Below, piece after piece: positions 35,961 to 47,300 of a stretch of 64,000 bases of DNA. The position numbers and the translations under genes were made by a program. The notes under the pieces were generated by a model. The model saw nothing but the letters and a program-made list of their open reading frames with translations, was not told where the DNA came from and ran no database searches. The stretch comes from Drosophila miranda. Its lineage: Eukaryota; Arthropoda; Insecta; Diptera; Drosophilidae. How positions within the stretch are numbered: position 1 is the stretch's first letter; each line of letters starts with the position of its first letter. The DNA lies in assembly GCF_003369915.1 (NCBI RefSeq), contig NW_022881614.1:7337001-7401000 (forward strand), in the 5' to 3' direction.

Positions 35961-37292
35961 TTTCTACTATATTTGGTCCTAAATATACTGGGTCTAATTT
36001 GTGGCCTGCTTCATTTCTTATAAGTACCTAATCCCCTACTTTTAATTCAAAATTTCTTGTTTTTTCATCGTATGCTAATTTCATATAAGCCTTGGCTTTT
36101 TCTAACATAATTTTAGCTCTTTTGTATGCTATTTCTAATCTAAACTTTATTTCCTTAGAGTAGTCATCTAAATTGTAAATAGGATCTATGTAATAAGTTC
36201 TGTTTAAATCTATGAACTGTTTTGGTAGTCTGCCAAATACTAGTTCGTATGGACAATACTCATGCGTTGTTGATGGTGTCGTGTTGAAACAATAAGTGAA
36301 ATATTGAATCCAGACATCCCAATCAGTTTTGTCTGCAGAGATGTAAGAACGAATGTATTCATTGAACGTTCGATGACTTCGTTCTATTGTCCCTAATGTT
36401 TGGTGATGATATGCAGTAGAGGTGAGATTCTCGATCTTCATATACTTGCATAGATCAGTTTAAATCTGGTTTTTATACTCTGTTCCCATGTCCGAGATGA
36501 ACGTCTTCATTGGACCAAACTTGATATGAAATTTTCGAATATAGCTTTTGCGACATTATTTGCGCTTTTGCTTTTTATTGGAATGGCTACTAAATATTTT
36601 GTAAGGTCACAAATTAATGTGACTATGTATTCATTACCATTTTCTGATTTAGGTAGCGGACCAACTGTATACACTTATTTCTATATCGAAAGCATTCACA
36701 GGTGTTTCTGTGAGAGTCAAAGGAGTTTTTGTGTGAGTCTTTGTTTTAGACATTTGGCATTTTTGACATCTACGTACGTACTCTTTTATATGACGTGTCA
36801 TATTTTTCCAGTAGTAGTGTCTTTTTATTTTCGCTAGCGTTCTCGTTATGCCACTGTGGCCTCCTTGAATTGGGTCGTCATGGTATGTAGACAATATTTG
36901 TTGTATCTCTTTTTCATCTGTTATTTGTGTCACCGGCTGGAGTAGCGCTACTCTTAAAGATTTTAATATTTCATTGCCCATATTTTTAAAAGAATCTATT
37001 GAAACTGATTCAAAGATCTTTTCGCTCGGTGCCACATTGAGTTGGCTGATTTTTAATATACCGGCCTCTTTTTCGAGCCTTTGGAAGAACTGACCTAGGT
37101 CGAGAATTCCATTAGTATATAAATCGCTAACTTCAATTCTTGCGATAATTTTATTTCCATGTTTAAATAAACATTTAGATTCTGTTATGCGCAAGGTCAC
37201 TACTTTTCGTACTTCATCATTTGTAATGACTTCTTGTACGTTGGGCTTAGATACATTTTTATGACTATGCCTTGGAAGAAGTTCATATTTTT
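35961..37292 (-). pseudogene. Truncated gypsy (Ty3-like) integrase fragment
   Basis: Minus-strand remnant of a different gypsy-clade element. 37,200-36,649 contains the integrase HHCC zinc module (HSGITRTLAKIKRHYYW...CQKCQM). 36,441-36,028 contains the catalytic-core end (TAYHHQTLGTIERSHRTFNEY) and C-terminal domain. An in-frame stop at 36,460-36,462 lies just before that block. The sequence resembles 412/mdg1-type integrases and is unlike the errantivirus at 17,797-25,966. No LTR is present, and both ends abut DINE termini in the same orientation, so it was probably left behind by DINE insertion and recombination. Confidence 0.82.
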
Positions 37293-38366
37293 ATACCCGA
37301 TACTCAAAATGAGTATTGGGGTATATTAGATTTGTGGTAAAAGTGGATGTGTGTAACGTCCAGAAGGAATCGTTTCCGACCCCATAAAGTATATATATTC
37401 TTGATCAGCATCAATAGCCGAGTCGATTGTCCGTCTGTCCGTCCCCTTCAGCGCCTAGTGCTCAAAGACTATAAGAGCTAGAGCAACGATGTTTTGGATC
37501 CAGACTTCTGTGATATGTCACTGCTACAAAAATATTTCAAAACTTCGCCCCGCCCACTTCTGCCCCCACAAAGGACGAAAGTCTGTGGCATCCACAATTT
37601 TAAAGATATGAGAAAACCAAAAACGTAGAATTGTAGAGAATGACCATATCTTTAAGATTGCGGAATCTGAATTGGATCGTATTATTATTATAGCCAGCAT
37701 CAAGAAAACAATTTCATTTTTTCTCGCCCTGTCTCTCTCTAACACACACGTAGCATAGCCGGCTTTGCTTAGAGTAAAACATTAGCGCCTAGATCTCAGA
37801 GACTACAAAAGCTAGAGCAACCAAATTTGGTATCCACACTCCTAATATATAGGACCGAGACGAGTTTGTTTCAAAATTTCGCCACACCCCCTTCCGCCCC
37901 CGCAAAGGACGAAAATCTGGGGATATTCAAAAATCTCATAGACTATTAAAGCTAGAGTAACCGAATTTGGTATCCGCACTCCTGTTAGATCTTACTATAA
38001 AACGTGTATCTCAAAATTTCGCCCCACACTTTTCCGCCCACACAAAGGACGAAAATCTGTTGCATCCACAATATTGCACATTCGAGAAAACTAAAAACGC
38101 AGAATCATAGATAATGACCATATCTATCAGATTGCTGAATCTGGATCAGATCAGATCATTTTTATAGCCAATAGGAACAAATCAATTTGCAGTGGCTACG
38201 CAGCGCCCGACGTCACGCTCAGACTGATTTTCTGTCTCTCTCGCACGCACTCTTTGTCGTGTCGTTTAATATTAGCGGCGTCTGCCGGAGGAGAGCCATA
38301 CTGACTTAGTATCGGGTAAAACCGTAGAGTTGCGGTGTCCGCAGCAACTCACAACGTTCCCCCTCG
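37293..38366 (+). mobile_element. DINE-1-like Helentron, left arm of a palindrome
   Basis: 1,074 bp with both ends. It has a short CTGT/CCGT tract. Private variants (acttctgcccc and gaaagtctg near 37,557-37,582) occur elsewhere only in the inverted copy at 38,412-39,443. Confidence 0.9.
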
Positions 38367-38411
38367 TTTTTTGTTATGGCTGTGGTTGTTCCAGCTGGGC
38401 TTAGAATTGGG
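38367..38411. other. Palindrome centre with inverted local DNA
   Basis: Positions 38,373-38,402 are the reverse complement of 43,986-44,015 in copy B (aagcccagctggaac...ataac). Local DNA normally found left of position 44,016 is therefore inverted here, next to the DINE. Confidence 0.85.
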
Positions 38412-39443
38412 CTCCTCCGGCAGACGCCGCTAATATTAAACGACACGACAAAGAGGGCGTGCGAGAGAGACAGAAAATCAGTCTGAGCGTGACGTCGGGC
38501 GCTGCGTAGCCACTGCAAATTGATTTGTTCCTATTGGCTATAAAAATGATCTGATCTGATCCAGATTCAGCAATCTGATAGATATGGTCATTATCTATGA
38601 TTCTGCGTTTTTAGTTTTCTCGAATGTGCAATATTGTGGATGCAACAGATTTTCGTCCTTTGTGTGGGCGGAAGGGTGTGGGGCGAAATTTTGAGATACA
38701 CGTTTTATAGTAAGATCTAACAGGAGTGCGGATACCAAATTCGGTTACTCTAGCTTTAATAGTCTATGAGATTTTTGAATATCCCCAGATTTTCGTCCTT
38801 TGCGGGGGCGGAAGGGGGTGTGGCGAAATTTTGAAACAAACTCGTCTCGGTCCTATATATTAGGAGTGTGGATACCAAATTTGGTTGCTCTAGCTTTTGT
38901 AGTCTCTGAGATCTAGGCGCTAATGTTTTACTCTAAGCAAAGCCGGCTATGCTACGTGTGTGTTAGAGAGAGACAGGGAGAGAAAAAATGAAATTGTTTT
39001 CTTGATGCTGGCTATAATAATAATACGATCCAATTCAGATTCCGCAATCTTAAAGATATGGTCATTCTCTACAATTCTACGTTTTTGGTTTTCTCATATC
39101 TTTAAAATTGTGGATGCCACAGACTTTCGTCCTTTGTGGGGGCAGAAGTGGGCGGGGCGAAGTTTTGAAATATTTTTGTAGCAGTGACATATCACAGAAG
39201 TCTGGATCCAAAACATCGTTGCTCTAGCTCTTATAGTCTTTGAGCACTAGGCGCTGAAGGGGACGGACAGACGGACAGACGGACAGACAGACAGACAGAC
39301 AGGGCTCAATCGACTCGGCTATTGATGCTGATCAAGAATATATATACTTTATGGGGTCGGAAACGATTCCTTCTGGACGTTACACACATCCACTTTTACC
39401 ACAAATCTAATATACCCCAATACTCATTTTGAGTATCGGGTAT
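38412..39443 (-). mobile_element. DINE-1-like Helentron, right arm of a palindrome
   Basis: Inverted near-identical copy of 37,293-38,366. It lacks the 3' hairpin end and has a longer microsatellite. The right end (gagtatcgggtat) is joined to local DNA that continues collinearly with copy B from 44,016. Confidence 0.9.
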
Positions 39444-39761
39444 AACGAGTTCGAGTGCGAGTACTTTATATGCCAGAGAGCGAACGCACAGTGGTGACTT
39501 TTACTGGGGGGAATGAATGCTCGTACATAATGCTGATAATGCCCATGCTTGAGGGTCGTTTTTCTCTACCCTTGGTCACAAAATCAAAGGGAAGGCGGTG
39601 GTAATGTGATTGAAAAACTGTAGATGGCGCATTGGTGGCGCTCTGTTTTAAATTTGAAACGTTTTTTATAGCTGCTCAAGGGATTTTGTTTATGAAAGTC
39701 GTTTAATTAATTATTAGAGCAATTATTAGAAGATTGTACAACTGTAGCAACAATAAACATA
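39444..39761. repeat. Right end of duplication copy A
   Basis: Matches 44,016-44,336 with about eight substitutions by eye over 318 bp (about 2.5%). It ends at the duplication junction. No coding capacity. Confidence 0.9.
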
Positions 39762-40196
39762 ATAATTACACGATCTGGTTCAGATTTTGTACTCCGGAAG
39801 ATATAGTCATCCTCTACGATTCTGCGTTTTTAGTTTTCTCGTGTTTTTGAATTTGTGGATGCCACAGATTTTCGCCCTTTGTGGGGGCGGAAGTGGGGGG
39901 GGCAAAGTTTTGAAATATACTTGTAGCAGTGACATATCATAGAAGTCCGGATATAAAACGTCGTTGCTCTAGCTCTTATAGTCTTTGAGCACTAGGCGCT
40001 GATAGGGACGGACAGAAGGACGGACGGACAGACGGACAGACAGACAGACAGACAGGGCTCAATCGACTCGGCTATTGATGCTGATCAAGAATATATATAC
40101 TTTATGGGGTCGGAAACGATTCCTTCTGAACGTTACACACATCCATTTTCACCACAAATCTAATATACCCCAATACTCATTTTGAGTATCGGGTAT
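39762..40196 (-). mobile_element. DINE-1-like fragment at the left edge of copy B
   Basis: 5' part of a DINE in minus orientation, matching 1,590-2,018. The left border is the duplication breakpoint and not an element end. Confidence 0.85.
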
Positions 40197-41223
40197 AATC
40201 AACGCAGGCGCTCTGTACTTCTACTTGAAGTACAGTGGAACTAAGCTCATTTATAAATGAAACCTATATGTATATAAAATTTCATAATGTGCGGGAATCT
40301 TGTGATCTGTAGCTCACAATTATCAAAAAAAAATTACTTAGAATTTCCTTAATTTTCATTATTGGCTTACCTTTCGTAATGTTTTTTTTATGTGGAGTTT
40401 CCAAAAAGCTCTTAAGCTTAACTAAAACTTTTTATAGTTAAAGCTATCCCCTCTAATAAACCACCGATTCAGGAAATCAAAAAATAGAAACACATATGTA
40501 CTGATTATTTTTTTTTACAATTTCTTTATATATATATTTTTTGTTGAAATAATATTCCATTCAGTTCTACATTTACAATTACATAATTGTAATATTTTTG
40601 TTGTTTTTGTTTTGTTTGTTTTCTCTTTTAAATTACACAATACAATATATAGGCATATATTTAAATATATACTCATGTAGGCATTTTAAAACGTATACAT
40701 ATATATATGTATATATTACTTTTTTGCCTTCGAATCTATGGATTCGAAATTCAAATAACTTTGATGCAATCGAAAGTGGCCAAATGGTAGGGGGGTACGG
40801 GGTATCCCCCAAAGATCCTCTGGCGTGGGAGACTGTGGCTGTGTGGTTGTGTGGATGTGGAGGTTCTTGATGAAGAATTACATACATATAGGTACATACA
40901 TCGATACGTACAAACCTAGAATATATAAAACAGTTGCTAGTTCTCTGAGTGAATATTGTGTTTTATCATCGTTTCTTCACTTTAACTTATTTTTTATGGT
41001 TTATGCTGTGTTTCTGTGTGTGTGGATGTGGGTGTTTTGTATGGTTTCTAGTGCATATTTAAAGATGTAAGGACTTAATTTTTTTGTTGTGGTTTTTCAT
41101 ATTTTTAGAGTTTTTTTTACTTGGTTTCTTTTTTTATGTTTTGTTTTTTTATGTCACTTAAAAAATTACATTAATAAAATGTATTTTAAAACTTATGCAA
41201 AAAGCTGCTGTTTCGCATCCCTC
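40197..41223. other. 3' flank of HmgZ copy B with two empty insertion sites
   Basis: 40,197-40,510 matches the start of every array unit. The T run at about 40,508 is the unoccupied DINE site. The (at)n stretch around 40,698 is the unoccupied errantivirus site. No gene seen. Confidence 0.75.
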
Positions 41224-41634
41224 CTACTCGCTCTCGTCCTCCTCATCCTCCTCGGAGGACTCCTTCTTCTTGATCTTCTTGACGGGCTTGACGGGCATCT
41301 TCTTTCGCTTCTTGGGCGCACCGGAATCAGTGCCGCCATTGGCCTCGTACTCCTTCACCGCCCGATTGTACTCCTCCTTCATTTTGATGGCCTTCTGCTC
41401 CCATTCCTAGTTTGTGAGACATTTGAAATGATATTATAGCTGTGGATTCTTCAAATATAACTCTGATTTCCTTACCGTCTTGTCCTTCAGTCCGCGCCAG
41501 AGCTCACCACCGCGCTTGGCGATGTCTGTAACCTTGCTGCCGGGATTCTCCTTCTTTATGGATTCACGAGTCTCGTTCAGCCATAGCATGTAGGCGGACA
41601 GGGGACGCTTCGGGCGATCTCCTGCTGCACTCAT
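41224..41634 (-). CDS. HmgZ: HMG-box chromatin protein HmgZ, copy B
   Basis: Exons 41,634-41,476 and 41,406-41,224 with the same 69-bp intron position as copy A, and the same predicted 113-residue protein: one HMG box, a Lys-rich linker and an acidic tail. The coding difference I can see from copy A is a synonymous serine codon near 41,253. Both introns are intact and no frame break exists in either copy. Copy B keeps the longer upstream region and lacks nearby transposons, so it is the better candidate for the normally regulated gene. Whether both are transcribed cannot be seen here. Confidence 0.93.
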
Positions 41635-43256
41635 ATTTGTATTTGGTTTTGGATGGGCCTTTCTCGAGGGACAACTTTGAAGCTCTCAACGAGTTATGGC
41701 AATTATGGCTGCAATAGATGAAAGAAACCAGTTAATTATCTACTTCCTTACACCATAGTAATACGTGAGGAAATGTTAAGGGAACAGAGAGAATATGGAA
41801 TGGTTTTACTTAAAAATATTATTCCTAGTTCCGTTCAAAATATAGTTCATAATTCTCCTTGCACATACTGTAAATACCTTCAGCTTATTCATCCTGCTTT
41901 CCTCTGCCCATTAAATATTTAAAGATTGAATTTTGACCTGTACAGTGTACACACAAACGGGCTCCAATTAAATATTCCTATTGAATTACTCCCCCAGCTG
42001 CCCACCCAACCATACTTTACACATTCCTTGCTCTGAAGCTCACACACAGAGAACCTATCAGAATGGAATACTTTACTTTTGATATATTATATCCCTGCAC
42101 ATAATCACTATTTATAACTGGAATATTTCGGGTTAATTGTGGGGGCTGATTGATGTATCTGTATACTTTATATACACCATATACATACACACATACTTTT
42201 TTGTACATAACACAGAGTGTATTGCACTTTTGGGGCTATTGTGTACACAGGTTTTGTTTGTATCCCTGCAGGAAATCAACCCGTCAACTCCTTCCCTTTT
42301 ATACGTCAGTATTTTGAATAGAAGCCCAATCCACAGATCAGCTGTTTTGGGATAGGATGACAATGGTCTAACGTCGGAATAGGGTACGCGCCATGCAAAT
42401 GAAGCGGCGACAACAGGCCCCCCAACGGCCATAAGACATGCACTTGACCCAAATCCCAAATGTTCAACGAGAGGGAGAAGCAGAAAGCAACGTGAATTGC
42501 GTTAACAAACGACTCGAAAGCGCACTGAAGGAAGCTGTCTGTAGTACCGTGGACCACCAGAAGCCCCCAGGAACCCACCGGGGAGTCGTGTGGGTGGAGG
42601 AGGGTAGTGAAGTGTGGCGCAGCAATCAGGATGCCGACGTCTCCACACATTGCACAACACCCTCCATTGGCCAGAACCCCACGGCTGTGTGTGTGTATAT
42701 GTATTCTGTGACATCGTTGTCCAGGAGCAACAGGAAAACAGCGGCAAATTCTTGCTAGTTAAACGCGACCACGCACAGATACACACCCGCACACTGACAG
42801 ACACGACAACGGAGGAAACTGGAACTCGTAGATGGATGGCGAGGAGGCTTCGCACATTGCCGCAACACGTGATGCAGCCAGGATTTTGCCTGCAGAGCAC
42901 GGCCGGAAGAGTGAAAGAAAGAGAGCGAACGATATAGAAAATCGAAAGCGAAAACTGTTCCCCGTCTGACTCTCCACGTCTGTGTGTGTGTGGGTTGTGG
43001 CATGGAGGAGCCGTGTATGTTTCTGCATCTGTCGTTACTGGTTTCAAATTTCATTTTGCTGCCTGCATCACGAGGATTACAAGGAAAACGCTCGGTACCT
43101 GGAACATAAGGAATTTCCGCACCGGATGATGCCTAATTCGATGAACTAATAACTCAATCATGGAGTAAAGGTGCAATCAGATGCAAAGGTATTCCGAACG
43201 ATAGCAAAAAGTAAGCGGACTCTCAGAAATAGTAACAAGTTCTTATACTATAATTT
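41635..43256. other. Upstream region of HmgZ copy B
   Basis: Presumed promoter and 5' untranslated sequence. Compared with copy A it retains about 100 bp near 41,718-41,825 and about 200 bp near 42,606-42,804. The latter contains a tgtcagtgtg initiator-like site on the minus strand at about 42,795. An E-box core-promoter motif atcagctgtt lies at 42,337-42,346. Overlapping open frames here are GT- and CA-rich and not convincing. Confidence 0.45.
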
Positions 43257-44015
43257 TAGTATAAATTCAGCTATTGCAATCCTTAAGTTTTTAGACTCCT
43301 GGCGGCTTCATTTCATGTCAGCAATGAACATCCGCACTCAAATTGAACAAAAATCTGTAAAGTTACGGCTATAACGGGGGCAATTATACAGGTAACTGCC
43401 TCTACAGCATATCCTTCGAAATCCTGGCAAATCGCCCTGGCAATCGCCCCACATGAAGCTTTCTTAATGCTTTTCCACTGCATTACGCATACGCGGCGTG
43501 AACAGGGCTGGCAACATTACGCATACGCAACTTGTGCGGCAGGAACCCCTGCATAATGAATGCCAGACGGTGGACAAACACAGGGCACACACAAAAGGGA
43601 CCCATAGGACATTAAATGGAATACTAAATAAGGCAACAGAAACCCTGGCCCCAAGCCTCCACAGAAATGGCCATTTTGTCGATCTAAAACTGAAAAGCAG
43701 ACGTCGCCGTCGCTGCTTTCGCTGCTGCCACTGACGCAGTCAGCGTCAACGTCAGCTTCGGAAAAGTCTCTCGGCCTGGCCAAAAGGCATAAAACTGACA
43801 ACGCTGCCGCTTATCTATCCGAACGGGTGTTTGTGTGTGTTTATGGTGTTTTTGCCCAGCACCACCCAAAAGCAACCACCTCGAACCAACCAGAACCACC
43901 CGGCACCACCTAACCACCGACTGCGAGGCTTGTGCGCAGTAACAGCATTTTAGGGTAGATATTTTTACAGGGATTTGCGCACTGGAAGCCCAGCTGGAAC
44001 AACCACAGCCATAAC
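43257..44015. other. Local DNA present only in copy B
   Basis: This 760-bp stretch has no counterpart in copy A, where the DINE/BEL/gypsy block replaces it. No gene recognised. Confidence 0.6.
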
Positions 44016-44336
44016 AAAAACGAGTACGAGTGCGAGTACTTTATATGCCAGAGAGCGAACGCACAGTGGTTACTTTTAATGGGGGGAATGAATGCTCGTA
44101 CATAATGCTGATAATGCCCATGCTTGAGGGTCGTTTTTCTCTACCCTTGGTCACAAAATCAAAGGGAAGGCGGTGGAAATGTGATTGAAAAACTGTAGAT
44201 GGCGCATTGGTGGTGCTCTGTTTTACATTTGAAACGTTTTTTATAGCTTCTCAAGGGATTTTGTTTATGAAAGTCGTTTAATTAATTATTAGAGCAATTA
44301 TTAGAGGATTGTACAACTGTAGCAACAATAAACATA

Positions 44337-47300
44337 TCGTAAAAGGAAGAAAAAAGATAATCTTTTGAAAAATCGCTAAAAAATACATTGTCATGCTAAA
44401 AGCACTCACTGATGTAATATCGGGAAAGCTGTTAACAGCTTGGGCTCCCAAAACAATACAGGACTGATCGAAAATACAGCAACATTCACCCCTTGGGTCT
44501 TCTTTGGTATATCTTCCCACACAAGAAACCAATATAAGATTAGGAACCAGCACAAAAGTGGCGCGAAAAGAACTTTTTATGTAGCTGTAAATCAAGCAAG
44601 CTCTCTCAGTACACACCTCTCTTCTTTATTCTTTTGTTTCTGTTTGTGTGTGTGTCCCGCTAAATGACACAACTTTTGGCGCCATTTTTAGTTAGCACTC
44701 GAGAGTGCAGCACGGGTAAGCGCAAAAAACAAATGGCACGCGCTCGGAAAAAACGGAAATGAACGAACAAACCAAAAGATTGCACCCAGAGGGTGGATGG
44801 AAGATTGAGTCTGGGCGAAGATCCACAAGGATCCAAAGCACTGCAAATAACGGGAACGTGACCAACGACTGGTATTGCGACTAACGGATAGAGTCAACCG
44901 TTTGAGGCATGTGCACATGCGGAAGGTCATCAAGGGAGGTGCCGACTGGTCTGTCGGGAGGCGAAACTGAATGCCACTTGGCGACAGGATTATGCCCGTA
45001 AAGCCTGGAAGTGTTCCTAAACACCAGAGGAAGGCCAAAGGAGATGCCGCAGCAGATGTCGACAGGTGGGTGGACAGCGGGCGTGCCGTCTGGGGTCTGT
45101 CTGGGGTGTGGGGCGACAGCCGATCAGAAATCGAAGAGCCCAGCTGCAGCAAATGCAGAATATACAGCGGGGAATGTACAGTGGAGGGAGGCAATATTCC
45201 GGATGGCCCGAGGAGCACATATGCAATAACAGAAGGTTAAAACCAATATCCATTTATCGTGGGAAATAAAATCTTACAAAATACTCTTTTTATATATTAC
45301 TTAGAAGCAATCACTTCTTAGAATCAAATTCAGAAAATGTTTCTTCCAGTTAAAGTTACTCTATTTAGTACTATAATAAATTTAAATTTCCCAACGTTTC
45401 ACACGTTTAATGCTTTAAAAATACAATAATTTCGAGGAAAATGAATCAATTTTCCATTTGCTAATTTTCCTCTATCCCACTCAAAACAAAAATCAATTGA
45501 GTTAATCGCGAGCACAATTAATATTTCCATGCACTGTCGAGCATTTCGTTTCAATTAAATGCTGATAATACCAAAAATTATCGCAAAAGCGGGGCGGAAC
45601 AACTAATTTGACGGCGACTGTGACAGCGCTGGTTAGCACTTGGAGCAGGCCAGTGTAAGAGTTGAAGCCCCTACCCTACTAATGAAAAATACTCGTATTC
45701 TCATATCTCTACGTACGTTTGCTGTACTGCTGTCGCCTGCCTGTGCTGTACACTTCACTCTTGGCCCGGCCTGTTTCTGCTGAATGACTGGCTGTGGAGA
45801 GAGACCGAACAACGAAAAACGTACTGCGAACACTGAACTGAACTGAAAATCAACTGAAGCAGCTGTACCAGGGCCCAGGCAGGCCGCCAGCAAGCGAAAC
45901 GCAGGCAAAGCAAACGCAGAGGCAGAAGCAGAAGCAAAGGCAAAGCAGAGGCAAACGACGAACGAACGAAACGAGCGCCGTACCCAGCGAGACCATCGAC
46001 CAGCACGGCACGGAAAAAGTATCTGTATATGAGTATCTGAGAGTAGAGTCGAACGAACCAGGCAGCCAACCAACATACAGAGCCATTGGAGAGCTGTATA
46101 TGTACACAGTGGTGGCAAAACGAGAGTGTACAGCACCGCCTGCTGCCTGCGTGGTGCGTTTTTGTGGTGGCCGCACAGAGGCGTCCCTCAAAATCGAGCA
46201 GGCTTGCCCTCAAGAGTTCTTACAGCGCATGCACAGTGCAGGCGCTGCACATTGGCAGGGCTGATTTGGTTTTTAAAATTATTATTAATTATTTATGGTG
46301 AAATTAATTGGGAAAAAGATAATACGATTGAAGAAAGAAAATAATTTTAAAGTTTTGTTGTACACTTCCTGCTAATGCTCTTGACTAATCATGCCTTGAG
46401 TGAGTGCATTTCCCCTACCTCCCATACAATTTGACAAGACGCGCATGTTCCGAATATTTTTGCCGCGACTGTACACGCTTAACCATATAGAAGCATGGAG
46501 CGAAGCCGTAAGCTCTGTGTGGATCGCAATGCTAGTAGTATTTGGCGGCGCCGCCGTCAACGCTTACCCCTCTGGCACACACATACCCCTCTGCTGCGAA
46601 AACCCCTCTCTGCCCGCAATCGCCACTACATGTTAAATCGAAACGCTGCCCACTGCCGCCCACCTGCCTCCCCTCACCTACCCGCAAAAAAACCCCTCTT
46701 CCACAAGCTCTCCCCCTTAATACTTTCCCTACATCTCCATCACCTCTCCCAGCATTTCGCTCTCATAGAAATTTTTACAACTTTACAAAAAATCAAAAGA
46801 TGAAAAAAAAAATGTTTTTCGTTTTTTTCCAAGAAATGAATGCATAAATATTTAACCTACAATATTGATTTGACATTTACAAGCGTAATCGATTGGGTAA
46901 TCACCGAATGGGGCATAGATTCTTCATAGCTGCACTTGTGGTTCGATATAAATTTTCAAAAAATAACCGTCAATATTTCGCGCGCGGCCTCCATTCAAAA
47001 TTTCAAACCCATGCAAGCAACAACGATGTCGACGATGACGACGACTACAACGCGGCCCGACCAAGAGCCACCTAACCAAAGGCCCAAGCAAAACCCCAGT
47101 GTAGAGAATGCCCACGCCAGAAATCGGGTCGTTTAGTTTATTTAGCAAATTTTATATAATAAATGGCCACGATGGCTGCGCATTTTGGCCAGACCACACA
47201 GATGGAATAGTTAGAAATCAATCGTAGTGGAACACTTAGCACTCACCCGTACGAAAATGTCGCGTAATTGCCTTTTAATTGCACCTCCACCGAATCTTCT

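Larger units (their letters stand above)
1590..39761. repeat. HmgZ tandem duplication, copy A (heavily interrupted)
   Basis: Collinear with copy B (39,762-44,336) once the inserted DNA is removed. Matching blocks are 1,590-2,337 (with 40,197 onward), about 17,602-17,796, 25,967-28,239 and 39,444-39,761. The intervening DNA is DINEs, the six-unit array, the errantivirus, a BEL element and a gypsy fragment. Copy A lacks the equivalent of about 43,257-44,015 and has smaller deletions upstream of HmgZ. The A/B junction reads aacata|ataatt and joins the unit's right end to its left end through a 3-bp ata overlap. Confidence 0.85.
39762..44336. repeat. HmgZ tandem duplication, copy B (compact)
   Basis: 4,575 bp. 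It starts with a DINE fragment equal to the one at 1,590-2,018, then local DNA, HmgZ, its upstream region and the segment repeated at 39,444-39,761. It holds no DINE at about 40,508 and no errantivirus at about 40,698, so it shows the state of the locus before those insertions. Confidence 0.88.

Noticed and set aside
44688-45240. Open frames on both strands with a CxxC pair
   Set aside because: No splice sites, domain or neighbouring exon supports them. Kept only as a remark in the interval entry.
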